Source of the DNA: Acidimicrobiia bacterium
Lineage (GTDB): Bacteria > Actinomycetota > Acidimicrobiia > Spongiisociales > UBA11373
Direction: 5' to 3'
Length of the DNA: 43,879 nucleotides
Assembly: GCA_016932695.1 (NCBI GenBank)
Contig: JAFGCH010000114.1
Coordinates: forward strand, 1 to 43,879
The translations under genes were made by a program, and so were the position numbers. Each line of letters begins with the position of its first letter. Position 1 is the stretch's first letter. Shown piece by piece: positions 8,590 to 17,644 of this stretch. The notes under the pieces were generated by a model that searched no databases, was not told the DNA's origin, and worked only from the letters and a program-made list of their open reading frames with translations.

Positions 8590-8880
8590 TCAGGAGCGGA
8601 GATGCTCCCGCCAGTTCTCCCGGTCCAGGCCGGCCATGAACTCCCGGATCTCACCTTCGCTGATTGGGGTGGCGTCGTCGACCACCTCGTAGGCCACCCC
8701 CGTGGCCAGGAGGATGCTGACCACCCGGTGGTTTGCCGGCCGCTGTTGCACCTGCTCGCAGTGCGGGCAGCGGAATTGGTACGTGCCGGTCCCCCGACAC
8801 GGGGTCAAGCGCAGGGCTAGGTCGGCGGGGGCCAACTCCACGTCGCCGCAGAGCGGGCACGAGGTGCGAATGGTGGTCAT
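8590..8880 (-). CDS. Small zinc-ribbon protein between pafC and helY
   Basis: A 96-aa soluble protein with CPLC (Cys8, Cys11), Cys28 and CPHC (Cys38, Cys41), an arrangement expected to bind one zinc. An alpha/beta tail follows with VVSILLATGVAYEVVDD and an acidic helix. I do not recognise the family. It could act as a nucleic-acid or protein adaptor. It lies 100 bases after pafC and 119 bases before helY on the same strand, in the slot filled by tatA/tatC in mycobacteria. A link to the Pup system is only positional. Confidence 0.75.
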   Translation of the reverse strand: MTTIRTSCPLCGDVELAPADLALRLTPCRGTGTYQFRCPHCEQVQQRPANHRVVSILLATGVAYEVVDDATPISEGEIREFMAGLDRENWREHLRS

Positions 8881-8980
8881 CTCTCGATCTCTCCCCCGGC
8901 CTTCGGGTGTTGACTCTGCGGCCGTTATCGGGGGTTCTGAGGGACCCCTGAATGACCATTGGCGGGATAGTCACATCGGG

Positions 8981-9913
8981 CTAGGCAGTGCCGTAGCGCC
9001 GTCGCAGCCGCCGACGGAGGTCGGCGGCGGCAGCGGCCGCCTCGGGGCCTTCGAGGAGCCGCGCCTGGCTCCCCAGACGCACCAGTAGCCGGCCCACCAC
9101 CGCGGCGTCCGGGGCGGTGAAACGCACCACCGGCTGTCCCTCCTGCGGCGCCAGCACCTGAACCGGGTAGTACTCCGCTACCCACTGCGCCCCCGGGCCG
9201 AGGCGGATGACGGCCTCGACGTCGTCGGCTCCCGGGGCGTAGCGGACCGTGGCCGGCGGCGGCTCGGCAGGGGGGGTGAAGCGCTCGCCGGTGGGCCGGG
9301 CTTCCCGGATGCGGTCGACACGGAACACCCGCTCGCCTCCGGCCAGGCGGCAGTGCCCACTGAGGTACCAGTTACCCAGCGTGGAGAAGACGCGCCAGGG
9401 CTGCACCTCTCGCACGCTGGTCTCGCCCCGGCCTAGGGAGGTGTAGACCAGGCGCACCACCTCGCCCTCCTCGGCGGCGCGGTTGAGGGCATTCGCGAGT
9501 TCGGGCGCGGGCGGCAGGTCCACCGCCAGCGTGCCGTCGTCGGGGACCAGCACCGCAGCGAGCTTGGCGACTGCGGAGCGGAGGGCCTCGGGCGCCGCCC
9601 CCGAGGATTCCAGGGCCATGCCGGCGGCCAGCAGCGCCAGGCCTTCGCCCGCGGTCAGGCGCATCGGGCGGGCGAAGTAGTCGGCCAGATCGACCACTAC
9701 CTCGTCGCCGTCGATGTAAGCCACCATCAGGTCGCCGGGGCCGTAGCCGGGGAGGCCGCTGACGAACACCGCCGCCAGGTCGCGGGCCAGTTCCGCCCGG
9801 GTGTAGCCGAATCGGGAGCAGACCTCGGCCACCTCGACCCCCGGATGGGCGATCACCCAGGGGAGCATCCCGAGGAGCCGCGAGAGGCGGACGGCGGTGC
9901 GTTCCCGGGTCAC
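8981..9913 (-). CDS. pafC: WYL-domain transcriptional regulator PafC
   Basis: Half of the PafB-PafC DNA-damage transcription activator. The 310-aa product has an N-terminal winged-helix-like region (residues ~1-70), then a WYL domain with LGNWYLSGHCRL and the conserved FRVDRIREARPT, then a C-terminal WCX-type extension. The start is the GTG at 9913, which shares GTGA with the pafB stop. This gives a start resembling the family and avoids the longer open frame, which runs into pafB. In mycobacteria PafBC activates the LexA-independent damage response. Confidence 0.92.
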   Translation of the reverse strand: MTRERTAVRLSRLLGMLPWVIAHPGVEVAEVCSRFGYTRAELARDLAAVFVSGLPGYGPGDLMVAYIDGDEVVVDLADYFARPMRLTAGEGLALLAAGMALESSGAAPEALRSAVAKLAAVLVPDDGTLAVDLPPAPELANALNRAAEEGEVVRLVYTSLGRGETSVREVQPWRVFSTLGNWYLSGHCRLAGGERVFRVDRIREARPTGERFTPPAEPPPATVRYAPGADDVEAVIRLGPGAQWVAEYYPVQVLAPQEGQPVVRFTAPDAAVVGRLLVRLGSQARLLEGPEAAAAAADLRRRLRRRYGTA

Positions 9914-10833
9914 GGCAGCCCCACGTGATTCAGCAGGGCCTGCCGCAACTCGGGCGGCTGGAGGACCTCGGCCCGATCCTCGAACCCAACCATCCAACTT
10001 ACAAAAGCCTCGACCGAGGCTACCCGCAACCGGGCGACCAGCCCTCCCCCGGGCTCCTCCGTGAGCACCGCCTCCCGACCCAACTGGCGGCGAGCCCACC
10101 AGGCGATCTCGGGATCGAAGCGCACCGTGACCTCGGTCGCGGCCTCCCCTGCTTGCCAGGGGGTGTCGGGAACAGCGTCCCCGGCGCGCCAGCCGCGCGG
10201 CCGGGTGAAGGCCCCAGGCCGGGAGCCCACCCGCAGCTCACTGAGGCGGTCGACCCGGAAGGCGCGCGGCTCGGACTCGCCGCGCTGGGGCCCGACCAAG
10301 TACCAGTGGCCGCGCCGATGCACCAGGCCGTAGGGCCGCACCCGGCGGGGTTTGCCTCTGTAGGCGAAGGCCACCTCCCGGGCTTCGGTCACCGCTTCAA
10401 AGAGCCGCTCCAACTCGCCGGGGGCCTCTCCCAGGTCGGCTCCCAGCACCGCCCCCCCGAACATGGGGGGCAGGCCGCCGAGCTTGAAGAGCACCCCCTG
10501 GTCGGGGGCTTGCCCGCCGGCGCGTACCACCTGTGCCGCCAGCCACAGGGCGGCGCGCTCTTCGTCGCTGAGGCCGGGGTCGGGAAGGGCGTATTCCTCT
10601 CCCTGCAGCACGTACCCTTGTTCGACCTCCCAGGCGTCGGTAGGCGCCAGGCGCAGCGGCACTCCCAGGCGGCGCAGGAGATCCTTGTCGCGTTCGAAGG
10701 TGCGCCGGAAGGCGTCGTCCCCCTCCTGCCCGTAGCCGGCCACGGTGTAGCGGATCTCGTCCGCAGTAACTGGCCGGCCGGTACTGAGCAGGAAGGCGAG
10801 CAGGTTGAGAAGCCGCTCGATGACCCGCTGCAT
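9910..10833 (-). CDS. pafB: WYL-domain transcriptional regulator PafB
   Basis: A 307-aa partner of PafC. The N-terminal HTH begins MQRVIERLLNLLAFLLSTGRPVTADEI, a typical PafB start. The WYL domain has RGHWYLVGPQRG and RAFRVDRLSELRV, and a WCX-like C-terminal domain follows. It sits between pafA and pafC, as in mycobacteria. A TACAGT box at 10841-10846 ends 7 bases before the ATG, so pafB-pafC may be transcribed leaderless from their own promoter inside the 49-base gap after pafA. Confidence 0.93.
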   Translation of the reverse strand: MQRVIERLLNLLAFLLSTGRPVTADEIRYTVAGYGQEGDDAFRRTFERDKDLLRRLGVPLRLAPTDAWEVEQGYVLQGEEYALPDPGLSDEERAALWLAAQVVRAGGQAPDQGVLFKLGGLPPMFGGAVLGADLGEAPGELERLFEAVTEAREVAFAYRGKPRRVRPYGLVHRRGHWYLVGPQRGESEPRAFRVDRLSELRVGSRPGAFTRPRGWRAGDAVPDTPWQAGEAATEVTVRFDPEIAWWARRQLGREAVLTEEPGGGLVARLRVASVEAFVSWMVGFEDRAEVLQPPELRQALLNHVGLP

Positions 10834-10840
10834 GCCCCCG

Positions 10841-10846
10841 ACTGTA
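10841..10846 (-). promoter_or_regulatory. Predicted leaderless -10 box of pafB-pafC
   Basis: TACAGT on the minus strand, 7 bases before the pafB ATG. No Shine-Dalgarno is needed or seen beyond a G run. It lies in the short pafA-pafB gap. Confidence 0.55.
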
Positions 10847-10882
10847 TCGACTGCCGCGCCCCGCGGGAAGGCGAGCGCGCCG

Positions 10883-12238
10883 TCAGAGCCCCGCGATCAG
10901 CCGGTCGACCCTCTCGTCGAAGGCCCGGAAAGGGTCCTTGCACAGGACGGTGCGCTGCGCCTGGTCGTTGAGCTTGAGGTGAACCCAGTCGACGGTGAAG
11001 TCGCGGCCCCGCGCCTTGGCCGCCTTGATGAACTCGCCGCGCAGGCGGGCGCGCGTCGTTTGTGGCGGGTTGATGAGGGCGCGCTCGACATCCTCGTCGG
11101 TCACCACCCGGTCCATGAGGCCGCGGCGCTCCAACAGGTAGTACAGGCCCCTCTCGCGGGTGACGTCGTGGTAGGCCAGGTCGAGAAGGGCCACGCGGGC
11201 GTCTCCCAGTTCCAGCCGGTGGCGGGCCCGGTAGTCCTCCACCAGGTGGAACTTGCTCACCCAGTCGCACTCCCGGCGTAAGGAGAGCGGGTCCTTCTCC
11301 AGGCCGGTCAGCAGGTGTTCCCACATGCCGACGGCCGTCTCGACCTGCGGCGGGAAGGGGTGCAACCGGCTGTAACGCAGTACCCGCTCGAGGTACTCCC
11401 ACTGCATGTCGAGGGCCGAGAGCTCCCGTCCGTTGGCCAGGCGCACCCGGCGTCGGCAGGTGAGGTCGTGGCTGATCTCCCGTAGGGCCCGGATGGGGTT
11501 CTCCAGGGTCAGGTCGCGGAACACCACGCCCTCCTCCAGCATCTGCAGGAGAGCGAGAGTGCTCCCCACCTTGGCATAGGTGGCGTACTCGCTCATGTTG
11601 GAGTCGCCGGCGATGACGTGCAGGCGCCGATAGCGCTCCGCATCGGCGTGCGGCTCGTCCCGGGTGTTGATGATCGGCCGGCTGCGGGTGGTGGCCGACG
11701 ATACTCCCTCCCAGATGTGCTCGGCGCGCTGGGCGAGGCAGAAGACCGCGCCCCGTGAGGTATGCAGCACCTTGCCGGCGCCGGCGAAGATCTGGCGAGT
11801 GACGAAGAAGGGGATGAGGGTGTCGAGCATCTGCTGGAAGTCCCCTTGCCGGGTGACCAGGTAGTTCTCGTGGCACCCGTAGGAGTTCCCGGCCGAGTCG
11901 GTGTTGTTCTTGAAGAGATGGACTTGGCCCCGGATGCCCTCGTCCTCGAGCCGTCCCTCGGCCGAGTGCAGCAAACCCTCGAGCACGCGCTCCCCCGCCT
12001 TGTCGTGGGCTACCAACTCGTAGAGGCTGTCGCACTCCGGGGTGGCGTACTCGGGGTGACTGCCGACGTCGAGGTACAGGCGGGCCCCATTCTCCAGGAA
12101 CACGTTCGAGGATCGCCCCCAGGAGACCACGCGCCGGAACAGGTAGCGTGCCACCTCGTCGGGCGAGAGGCGGCGCTGGCCGCGCAGCGTGCACGTGACG
12201 CCGTACTCGTTCTCCATGCCGACTATGCGCCGTTCCAC
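10883..12238 (-). CDS. pafA: Pup-protein ligase PafA
   Basis: Ligates the C-terminal glutamate of Pup to substrate lysines using ATP. The 451-aa sequence is close to the M. tuberculosis enzyme (452 aa). It has [14 protein letters not shown] with Mg-binding Glu9, [36 protein letters not shown] carrying the catalytic Asp57, [20 protein letters not shown], and [20 protein letters not shown]. It ends [23 protein letters not shown], a PafA hallmark. I chose GTG at 12238 because it aligns with the family start and a TACGCT box ends exactly 7 bases upstream. The frame is open to 12295, but that extension is not family-like. Confidence 0.96.
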   Translation of the reverse strand: MERRIVGMENEYGVTCTLRGQRRLSPDEVARYLFRRVVSWGRSSNVFLENGARLYLDVGSHPEYATPECDSLYELVAHDKAGERVLEGLLHSAEGRLEDEGIRGQVHLFKNNTDSAGNSYGCHENYLVTRQGDFQQMLDTLIPFFVTRQIFAGAGKVLHTSRGAVFCLAQRAEHIWEGVSSATTRSRPIINTRDEPHADAERYRRLHVIAGDSNMSEYATYAKVGSTLALLQMLEEGVVFRDLTLENPIRALREISHDLTCRRRVRLANGRELSALDMQWEYLERVLRYSRLHPFPPQVETAVGMWEHLLTGLEKDPLSLRRECDWVSKFHLVEDYRARHRLELGDARVALLDLAYHDVTRERGLYYLLERRGLMDRVVTDEDVERALINPPQTTRARLRGEFIKAAKARGRDFTVDWVHLKLNDQAQRTVLCKDPFRAFDERVDRLIAGL

Positions 12239-12245
12239 GACCGGC

Positions 12246-12251
12246 AGCGTA
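12246..12251 (-). promoter_or_regulatory. Predicted leaderless -10 box of pafA
   Basis: TACGCT on the minus strand ends 7 bases before the pafA GTG. This supports leaderless transcription and the chosen start. Confidence 0.55.
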
Positions 12252-12289
12252 CCCCGCTCCGGTCCCTGCGGGTTGCTCGTCCCGCCCGA

Positions 12290-12295
12290 TACCAT
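12290..12295 (+). promoter_or_regulatory. Predicted leaderless -10 box of the DUF2007-like gene
   Basis: TACCAT on the plus strand ends 8 bases before ATG at 12304. It is arranged back to back with the pafA promoter, 39 bases away. Confidence 0.5.
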
Positions 12296-12303
12296 CCCGG
12301 TAG

Positions 12304-12675
12304 ATGAGCGCCTCCCCCCTCGGCCCCTTCGTGCGCCTGGTCACCGTGGCGGACCCCGCCGCGGCGGACCTCTGGGCCGCCATGCTGCGCTCCGCCGGCA
12401 TCGAGGCCCGCCTCCACGGGGAGTCTCTAGGGCCGTACCGTCTCACCGTAGGGGAGATGGCGACCACCGAGGTCTGGGTCCCGGAGGCGCAGTTCGACGA
12501 CGCCCGCGCCGTGATCGAGCCGGGGGAAGCGCCGGCCTTTCCCGACGCGACCGAAGAGGTCCAGCCCGGCCCGGCTGAGCCCGAAGAGGCGAACGCCCTC
12601 GGCCGCTGGTGGGGGCTGGTAGCCCTCGGGCTCCTCGCCCTGCTGGCCTGGCGGCTTCTCTCCCGGCTCCTCTAG
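12304..12675 (+). CDS. DUF2007-like protein with C-terminal membrane anchor
   Basis: A 123-aa protein. Residues ~8-75 ([19 protein letters not shown], then [17 protein letters not shown]) look like the DUF2007 putative signal-transducing fold. An acidic Pro/Glu linker follows, then a single membrane segment [20 protein letters not shown] at the very C-terminus, so the domain should face the cytoplasm. It lies on the opposite strand between prcA and pafA. Its start is divergent from pafA and its stop overlaps the prcA stop by 4 bases. A role in the Pup-proteasome is suggested only by this embedding. Confidence 0.83.
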   Translation: MSASPLGPFVRLVTVADPAAADLWAAMLRSAGIEARLHGESLGPYRLTVGEMATTEVWVPEAQFDDARAVIEPGEAPAFPDATEEVQPGPAEPEEANALGRWWGLVALGLLALLAWRLLSRLL

Positions 12676-13346
12676 CCGCGAGCCATCTCTTGAGCGCTCA
12701 GCCTGCGAAAGGCCCGCCGCCCCAGGGTGCGATCCACTACTGCGGCTTCCCATTCGGTCGCTTGGAAGGTCCGCGAATTAGCCGCCTCGAACGCCGCCAC
12801 CGCCCAGCCGATTGCCTCCGCCAGAGGGGCCCCGGGGCGGTAGTGCTCGCGCAGATGGGCGGTGAGAGCCTCTTCCTGGCCCCCGATGGCGGCCACGTCA
12901 TCCTCGGCGGTCAGGGTCCCGTCGTAGGTGATCTTGAACAAGAGGGTGGTCTCGGGGGTGTCGCCGACTTCAGCCACCATGATCCCCACCTCGTAGGGCT
13001 TCACCTCCTGGGTGAAGATCTGCCCCAGGGCGTGGCAGTAGGCGTTGGCCAGCGACTTGGCGGTGACGTCGCTACGGGCGTAGGAGTAGCCCTTGAGGTC
13101 GGCATGGCGGATGCCGGCCACGCGCAGCGTCTCGAACTCGCTGTACTTGCCCACTCCCGCGAAGGCGATGCGGTCGTAGATCTCACCGATCTTGTGCAGC
13201 GTGCCGCTGGGGTTCTCCGCCACCAGGAGCATGCCGTCGGCGTACTCCATCGCGGCGATCGACTTGCCCCGGGCGATTCCCTTGCGGGCGTACTCCGCCC
13301 GGTCCTTCATCAGCTGCTCGGGCGGGACGTAGAACGGCACGTTCAT
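12672..13346 (-). CDS. prcA: 20S proteasome alpha subunit PrcA
   Basis: A structural alpha subunit forming the outer rings and gate of the actinobacterial 20S proteasome. The 224-aa product begins MNVPFYVPPEQLMKDRAEYARKGIARGKS, the typical gate and H0 helix. It continues VAENPSGTLHKIGEIYDRIAF and GKYSEFETLR, and has IFTQEVKPYEVGIMVAEVG. It lacks the catalytic N-terminal Thr, as expected. ATG at 13346 shares ATGA with the prcB stop. The tail is shorter than in M. tuberculosis and has no long acidic extension. Confidence 0.97.
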   Translation of the reverse strand: MNVPFYVPPEQLMKDRAEYARKGIARGKSIAAMEYADGMLLVAENPSGTLHKIGEIYDRIAFAGVGKYSEFETLRVAGIRHADLKGYSYARSDVTAKSLANAYCHALGQIFTQEVKPYEVGIMVAEVGDTPETTLLFKITYDGTLTAEDDVAAIGGQEEALTAHLREHYRPGAPLAEAIGWAVAAFEAANSRTFQATEWEAAVVDRTLGRRAFRRLSAQEMARG

Positions 13347-14137
13347 CGCAGTTCTCCCATCGCCCGGCGCGCCGCCGCGGCCACTCGGTCCTCCGGCACC
13401 TCCTGGTACCCCTGCGTCGAGATGACCACCACGTTGGGGTAGATACCCCGCTGCAGGTCGGGGCCGCCGGTGGCCGAGTCCTCCTCGGCGGCGGCGACGA
13501 GGGCATCCACGGCCAACTGCAGGGCCTCGTCCTCGCTCAGCCCCTCGCGGAACGCCCCTCGCAGATGGGCCTTCGCATAGGGCCCGCCGGAACCGGTGGC
13601 CGTGTAGTCCGTCTCCTCGTAGCGGCCCCCGACGACGTCGTAACTGTACAGGCGACCGCGGCCGGCCTTCTCATCGAAGCCGCAGAAGAGCGGCACCACC
13701 AGGAGCCCCTGGAAAGCCATGGGAAGTTGCGCCCGCACCATGGCGGCCAGGTGGTTCGCCTTTCCTTCCAGGCTGAGACGGCTGCCTTCGAGCTTCTCGT
13801 AGTGCTCCAGTTCCGTCTGGAACAGGCGGATCAACTCGATGGCGATGCCGGCCGTGCCCGAGATGGCGACCGCCGAGAGATTGTCGGCCGGGAAGACCTT
13901 CTGCAGGCTGCGGTGGGCGATCACGTTGCCCGCCGTGGCCCGGCGATCGCCTGCCATCAGCACTCCGTCGGCATAGCGGAAGGCGAGCACGGTCGTCCCC
14001 TCTGGGGCGTCCAGGACGGACCCCTCGGAAGGCAGGCTCCAGCGCGGCTCGAGACCGTGGGAACGCAGCAGGGCGGTGAAGCTTCCCGCCGGGACGACCG
14101 CGTCCCAGGGCAGGCCCGAGGTCGTGTCAGGGATCAT
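13343..14137 (-). CDS. prcB: 20S proteasome beta subunit PrcB
   Basis: The catalytic subunit. The 264-aa precursor has a 47-residue propeptide. Autocleavage is predicted between Gly47 and Thr48, giving mature TTVLAFRYADGVLMAGDRRAT with nucleophile Thr48. Conserved Asp and Lys/Arg positions sit in MAGDRRATAGNVI, and SGTAGIAIEL and the TGSGGPYA loop follow. ATG at 14137 shares ATGA with the pup stop and the 3' end overlaps prcA, so pup, prcB and prcA are translated as a coupled chain. Length agrees with the family (291 in M. tuberculosis, mainly a longer propeptide). Confidence 0.97.
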   Translation of the reverse strand: MIPDTTSGLPWDAVVPAGSFTALLRSHGLEPRWSLPSEGSVLDAPEGTTVLAFRYADGVLMAGDRRATAGNVIAHRSLQKVFPADNLSAVAISGTAGIAIELIRLFQTELEHYEKLEGSRLSLEGKANHLAAMVRAQLPMAFQGLLVVPLFCGFDEKAGRGRLYSYDVVGGRYEETDYTATGSGGPYAKAHLRGAFREGLSEDEALQLAVDALVAAAEEDSATGGPDLQRGIYPNVVVISTQGYQEVPEDRVAAAARRAMGELR

Positions 14138-14328
14138 TGCCCCCCCTTCTGCACGTAGTTCCTGACGAACTCCTCGGCGTTCTCCTCGAGGACGGCGTCG
14201 ATCTCCTCGAGCAAGTCGTCGATGCGTTCGGCCAGTTCGCCCCCTACCGCCCGGGACGCATCGACCTCCTGCGGGGCTTCCTCAGAGGGCGCGCTCCGGC
14301 GGGGTTGCTTCCGTTCCTGTCCGGCCAT
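14134..14328 (-). CDS. pup: Prokaryotic ubiquitin-like protein Pup
   Basis: The protein tag for proteasomal degradation. It is 64 aa, the same length as in M. tuberculosis. A disordered N-terminus is followed by the ARC-binding helical region ERIDDLLEEIDAVLEENAEE, then FVRNYVQKGGQ. The terminal Gln64 must be deamidated to Glu by Dop before ligation. I preferred ATG at 14328, with GGAGG five bases upstream, over an in-frame TTG 12 bases further up. The start lies 47 bases inside the end of dop, and the stop overlaps prcB by ATGA. Confidence 0.97.
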   Translation of the reverse strand: MAGQERKQPRRSAPSEEAPQEVDASRAVGGELAERIDDLLEEIDAVLEENAEEFVRNYVQKGGQ

Positions 14329-15799
14329 CGACTCCTCCAAGGGCTCGTACCAGGTCGGCGGCCGAGGCGCACCGATCGATGAGGTCGGCCACGCGCTCCC
14401 GGCCCCCGCGCAGCGGGTCCATCATAGGCACCCGCCTCAGCGCATCCTCCCCTAGGTCGAAGACCAGGGAATCCCAGTTGGCCGCGGCCACCGACTCCGC
14501 GAAGCGCGCCAGGCATGTGCCCCGGAAGAACGCCCGCGTTCGATCGGGCGGTTCTGCGGCCGCCTTGTCGAGGGCGGCATCGGTGAACAGCCGCTCCATC
14601 CGCCCCGCGGCCACCAGGCGATGGTGCAGGCTCCTCTCCGGGGCGACGTCGTGGTATTGCAGGTCCAGCAAGCGCAGCTTGGGATGAGACCAGGGAAGTT
14701 GGTCTCGTTCCCGATAGCCTTCGAGCAGCTGGAGCTTGGCCGCCCAGTCCAGGTAGCCGGCGGTGGACGAGGGGTCGCGCTCCAAGGCGGCCAGGGTCGT
14801 CTCCCACAGGTTGCGGACCTGCCGCTCGACGGGGCTGCCGCCCGTCGCGGCCAGGTAGGCCGTGACCCGGGCCAGGTACTCGGCCTGCACCTCCAGCGCC
14901 GTGATGCTCTTCCCTCCGGCTCGGCGCACGGTACGGTGCAAGCTCGCATCATGGCTGACCCGCCACATGGCGCCCACGGGGTCCTCCAGCAGCAGAGGCG
15001 GCCCCAGCGCTCCGGCCTCGAGCGCCGCCAGCACCAGCGCGGCGCTGCCCAGCTTCAGGAAGATCTGCTTCTCCGACATGTTGGCGTCGCCGGTGATCAC
15101 ATGCAGCCGCCGGTAGGTCCCCGGGTCGGCATGTGGCTCGTCGCGAGTGTTCACGATGGGGCGCTTGACGGTGGTCTCGAGACCGACTTCTTCCTCGAAG
15201 AAGTCGGCGCGCTGGCTCAGTTGGTAGGGCACCGTGGGACGCCCGTTCTCGCTCCCCACCTTGCCGGCTCCGGCGAAGACCTGGCGCGTCACCAAGAAGG
15301 CGGTGAGATGGGCGACGATGTCCCCGAAGGGCACGGCACGGGCCATCAGGTAGTTCTCGTGGGCCCCGTAGGAGTTGCCCTTGCCGTCGCTGTTGTTCTT
15401 GTGGATGCGGAGCTGCTCTCCCGGACCGAGAGCGCTCTGGGCCGCGGCCGCGGCACGGGCCAGCACGAGCTCGCCGACCTTGTCGTAGAGCGCTCCTTCG
15501 AGCGGGTCGTAGCACTCCGGTGTCGAGTACTCGGGGTGGGCGTGGTCGACGTAGAACCGGGCCCCATTGGTGAGGACGGTGTTGAGCATCCCGGTGTCGA
15601 AGTCGCCGGCGGACGGCCCGAACCCGCGCGCGTCTCGTCCCGGCGTCTCCTCGTCGTACGACCAGCGAACCCGGGAAGCACCGGCGTATGCCGCCACCAC
15701 CAGCCCCGCCGCAGTGACCGGGTTGTACCCCGGCCGGCCGCGCACACCGATGCCGAACTCGGTCTCCGTCCCGAGGACCTTGTGAACGGCGAGGCTCAC
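14282..15799 (-). CDS. dop: Pup deamidase/depupylase Dop
   Basis: Deamidates Pup-GGQ to Pup-GGE and removes Pup from substrates. The 505-aa product starts near [10 protein letters not shown] (Mg-binding Glu). It has [19 protein letters not shown] with the catalytic Asp, [38 protein letters not shown] and [20 protein letters not shown], and a C-terminal block with [10 protein letters not shown]-like [17 protein letters not shown]. The segment between RDARGF and VLTNGAR, where the Dop-specific loop lies, is about 8 residues shorter than in M. tuberculosis Dop. GTG at 15799 shares GTGA with the arc stop. Confidence 0.96.
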   Translation of the reverse strand: MSLAVHKVLGTETEFGIGVRGRPGYNPVTAAGLVVAAYAGASRVRWSYDEETPGRDARGFGPSAGDFDTGMLNTVLTNGARFYVDHAHPEYSTPECYDPLEGALYDKVGELVLARAAAAAQSALGPGEQLRIHKNNSDGKGNSYGAHENYLMARAVPFGDIVAHLTAFLVTRQVFAGAGKVGSENGRPTVPYQLSQRADFFEEEVGLETTVKRPIVNTRDEPHADPGTYRRLHVITGDANMSEKQIFLKLGSAALVLAALEAGALGPPLLLEDPVGAMWRVSHDASLHRTVRRAGGKSITALEVQAEYLARVTAYLAATGGSPVERQVRNLWETTLAALERDPSSTAGYLDWAAKLQLLEGYRERDQLPWSHPKLRLLDLQYHDVAPERSLHHRLVAAGRMERLFTDAALDKAAAEPPDRTRAFFRGTCLARFAESVAAANWDSLVFDLGEDALRRVPMMDPLRGGRERVADLIDRCASAADLVRALGGVDGRTGTEATPPERAL

Positions 15800-17517
15800 A
15801 GGTACTGGCCCGTGCTCACGGCCTCGATGGAGCGGTGCGGGGTGTCGCCTCCGACCAGAGTGCGCACGTAGACGATGCGCTCTCCCTTCTTGCCGGAGAT
15901 GCGGGCCCAGTCGTCGGGGTTGGTAGTGTTGGGCAGGTCCTCGTGCTCGCGAAACTCCTGGCGGACCGCCTCCACGAGATCGGCGGCACCCACCCCGCGG
16001 AAGCCCCCGGCGATCTCCCGTTTGATCGCCGTCTTCTTCGCTCGCCGCACGACGTTTTCGATCATGGCCCCGGAGGCGAAGTCGCGGAAGTAGAGGATCT
16101 CCTTGTCCCCGCTGGCGTAAGTCACCTCGAGGAAGCGATTCTCGGCGGTGGTGGCGTACATGGCTTCGACCGCCCGGTCGATCATCGTCGCCACCAGCGC
16201 GGCGCGCTCGCCGCCGGCGGCGCTGACTTCGGCTTCGGGCAACGGCACCCGGCGCCGCAGGTAGATGGCGAAGATCTCGCGGGCCGCCGGCGCGTCGGGC
16301 CGCTCGATCTTGATCTTCACGTCGAGGCGACCGGGGCGCAGGATGGCCGGGTCGATGAGATCCTCGCGGTTGGAGGCGCCGATCACGATCACGTTCTTGA
16401 GCGCCTCCACGCCGTCGAGCTCCGATAGCAGCTGGGGGACGATGGTGGACTCGACGTCGGAGGACACCCCACTCCCCCGGGTACGGAACAGGGAGTCCAT
16501 CTCGTCGAAGAACACGATCACCGGGACGCCCTCGTCGGACTTCTCCTTCGCCCGGGCGAAGATGAGGCGGATCTGGCGCTCCGTCTCCCCCACGTACTTG
16601 TTCAGCAGCTCCGGGCCCTTGACGTTCAGGAAGTACGAGCGGGCGTCCGCCGAGCCGGTCTTCGCGGCTACGGCCCGGGCCAGGCTGTTGGCCACCGCCT
16701 TGGCAATCAGCGTCTTCCCGCAACCCGGGGGGCCGTAGAGCAGCACCCCTTTAGGGGCGCTGAGGGAGTAGTCCTCGAAGAGGTGCTTGTGCAGGTAGGG
16801 CAGCTCGACGGCATCGCGGATAGTCTCGATCTGGGGCCCCAGTCCCCCGATCTGCTCGTAGGTGATGTCGGGGATTTCCTCGAGCACCAACTCCTCGACC
16901 TCGGGGCGGACCAGGCGCTCGTGGATCAGCCCGCTCCGCACGTCGAGCCGCACCGCATCGCCCACCCGCAGGGCAACGTCCTCCATGGGCCCGGCCAGGC
17001 CGACCACGCGCTCCTCGCCCGTGGTCCCCACCACGATCACCCGCGAGTCCCGCATCACTTCCTTGACCGTGACCACATCGCCCGCCGGGTCGAAGGCCCG
17101 CACATCGATCACGCTCATGGCTTCGTTGAGCAGGACCTCCTGGCCGCGTTCGAGTTCCTTGACCTCGATGGCGGGGTGCACCCCGACGTGCAGCTTCCGC
17201 CCTGCGGTGATCACATCGAGCGTGCCGTCGGAGTTGACCCGCTCGATGACGCCGAAGGCGTTCGGCGGGGCGGTGAGCTGCTCCACCTCGGTGCGCAACA
17301 ACGCCAGCTGGCCGCGGGTCTCTTCCAGGGCTGCCGACAGCTTCTCGTTCTGGGAGACCGCCTGGGCCAGGCGCCCTTTCGCCTCCAGCAGGCGCTCTTC
17401 CAGCACCCGTACCCGGCGCGGGGCATCCTGGAGGCGTCGCCGCAGGATGGCGATCTCCTCCTCCAGCATCCTGATGGTCTGCGCCAGTTCGTCGGCGGAG
17501 CGCTGCTCCGGAGCCAC
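15796..17517 (-). CDS. arc: Proteasome-associated AAA ATPase ARC/Mpa
   Basis: A hexameric unfoldase that recognises Pup and feeds substrates to PrcAB. The 573-aa protein has an N-terminal coiled coil (about residues 10-82), where Pup binds, then two OB domains ([19 protein letters not shown] onward). The AAA module follows, with Walker A GPPGCGKT, Walker [13 protein letters not shown] and the second-region motif RPGRLDVKI. The last four residues are GQYL, the proteasome-docking tail. I chose GTG at 17517 for its strong AGGAGG and the TATACT box upstream. The open frame extends to 17676 but into non-coding sequence. It is first in the chain arc-dop-pup-prcB-prcA. Confidence 0.96.
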   Translation of the reverse strand: MAPEQRSADELAQTIRMLEEEIAILRRRLQDAPRRVRVLEERLLEAKGRLAQAVSQNEKLSAALEETRGQLALLRTEVEQLTAPPNAFGVIERVNSDGTLDVITAGRKLHVGVHPAIEVKELERGQEVLLNEAMSVIDVRAFDPAGDVVTVKEVMRDSRVIVVGTTGEERVVGLAGPMEDVALRVGDAVRLDVRSGLIHERLVRPEVEELVLEEIPDITYEQIGGLGPQIETIRDAVELPYLHKHLFEDYSLSAPKGVLLYGPPGCGKTLIAKAVANSLARAVAAKTGSADARSYFLNVKGPELLNKYVGETERQIRLIFARAKEKSDEGVPVIVFFDEMDSLFRTRGSGVSSDVESTIVPQLLSELDGVEALKNVIVIGASNREDLIDPAILRPGRLDVKIKIERPDAPAAREIFAIYLRRRVPLPEAEVSAAGGERAALVATMIDRAVEAMYATTAENRFLEVTYASGDKEILYFRDFASGAMIENVVRRAKKTAIKREIAGGFRGVGAADLVEAVRQEFREHEDLPNTTNPDDWARISGKKGERIVYVRTLVGGDTPHRSIEAVSTGQYL

Positions 17518-17542
17518 GGCCCCTCCTGCTCGGCCGCCGGAG

Positions 17543-17548
17543 AGTATA
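17543..17548 (-). promoter_or_regulatory. Predicted -10 box of the arc-dop-pup-prcBA operon
   Basis: TATACT on the minus strand, 25 bases before the arc GTG, with AGGAGG in the leader. No convincing -35 is visible. Confidence 0.6.
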
Positions 17549-17605
17549 CGGCCGGGCTGTGGCTGCTCCGGGCCGCGGTGATTCGGGGGGACGGCTTCCG
17601 GCCGG

Positions 17606-17611
17606 TACAAT
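17606..17611 (+). promoter_or_regulatory. Predicted -10 box of the ferredoxin gene
   Basis: TACAAT on the plus strand. It implies a leader of about 27 bases containing GAGGGAAG. It is divergent from the arc promoter, with 57 bases between the two -10 boxes. Confidence 0.55.
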
Positions 17612-17644
17612 TGCCCACAGTCCCGACAAAAGAGGGAAGCGACA

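Noticed and set aside
8936-8951. Short inverted repeat AGGG-AC-CCCT after pafC as a terminator
   Set aside because: Only 4 bp of stem with no U-tract, too weak to call.
10834-10882. PafBC-type damage promoter (TTGTC-rich element) upstream of pafB
   Set aside because: I looked for the mycobacterial TTGTCRGTG-like element here and found no match. Only a plain TACAGT box is present.
10389-12467. 692-aa minus-strand frame overlapping pafA and pafB
   Set aside because: Same-strand shadow in another frame. Arg/Pro-rich translation with no motif, while PafA and PafB are unmistakable.
14620-15871. 416-aa plus-strand frame opposite dop
   Set aside because: Antisense to dop, with repetitive Gly/Gln/Val/His composition and no recognisable domain.
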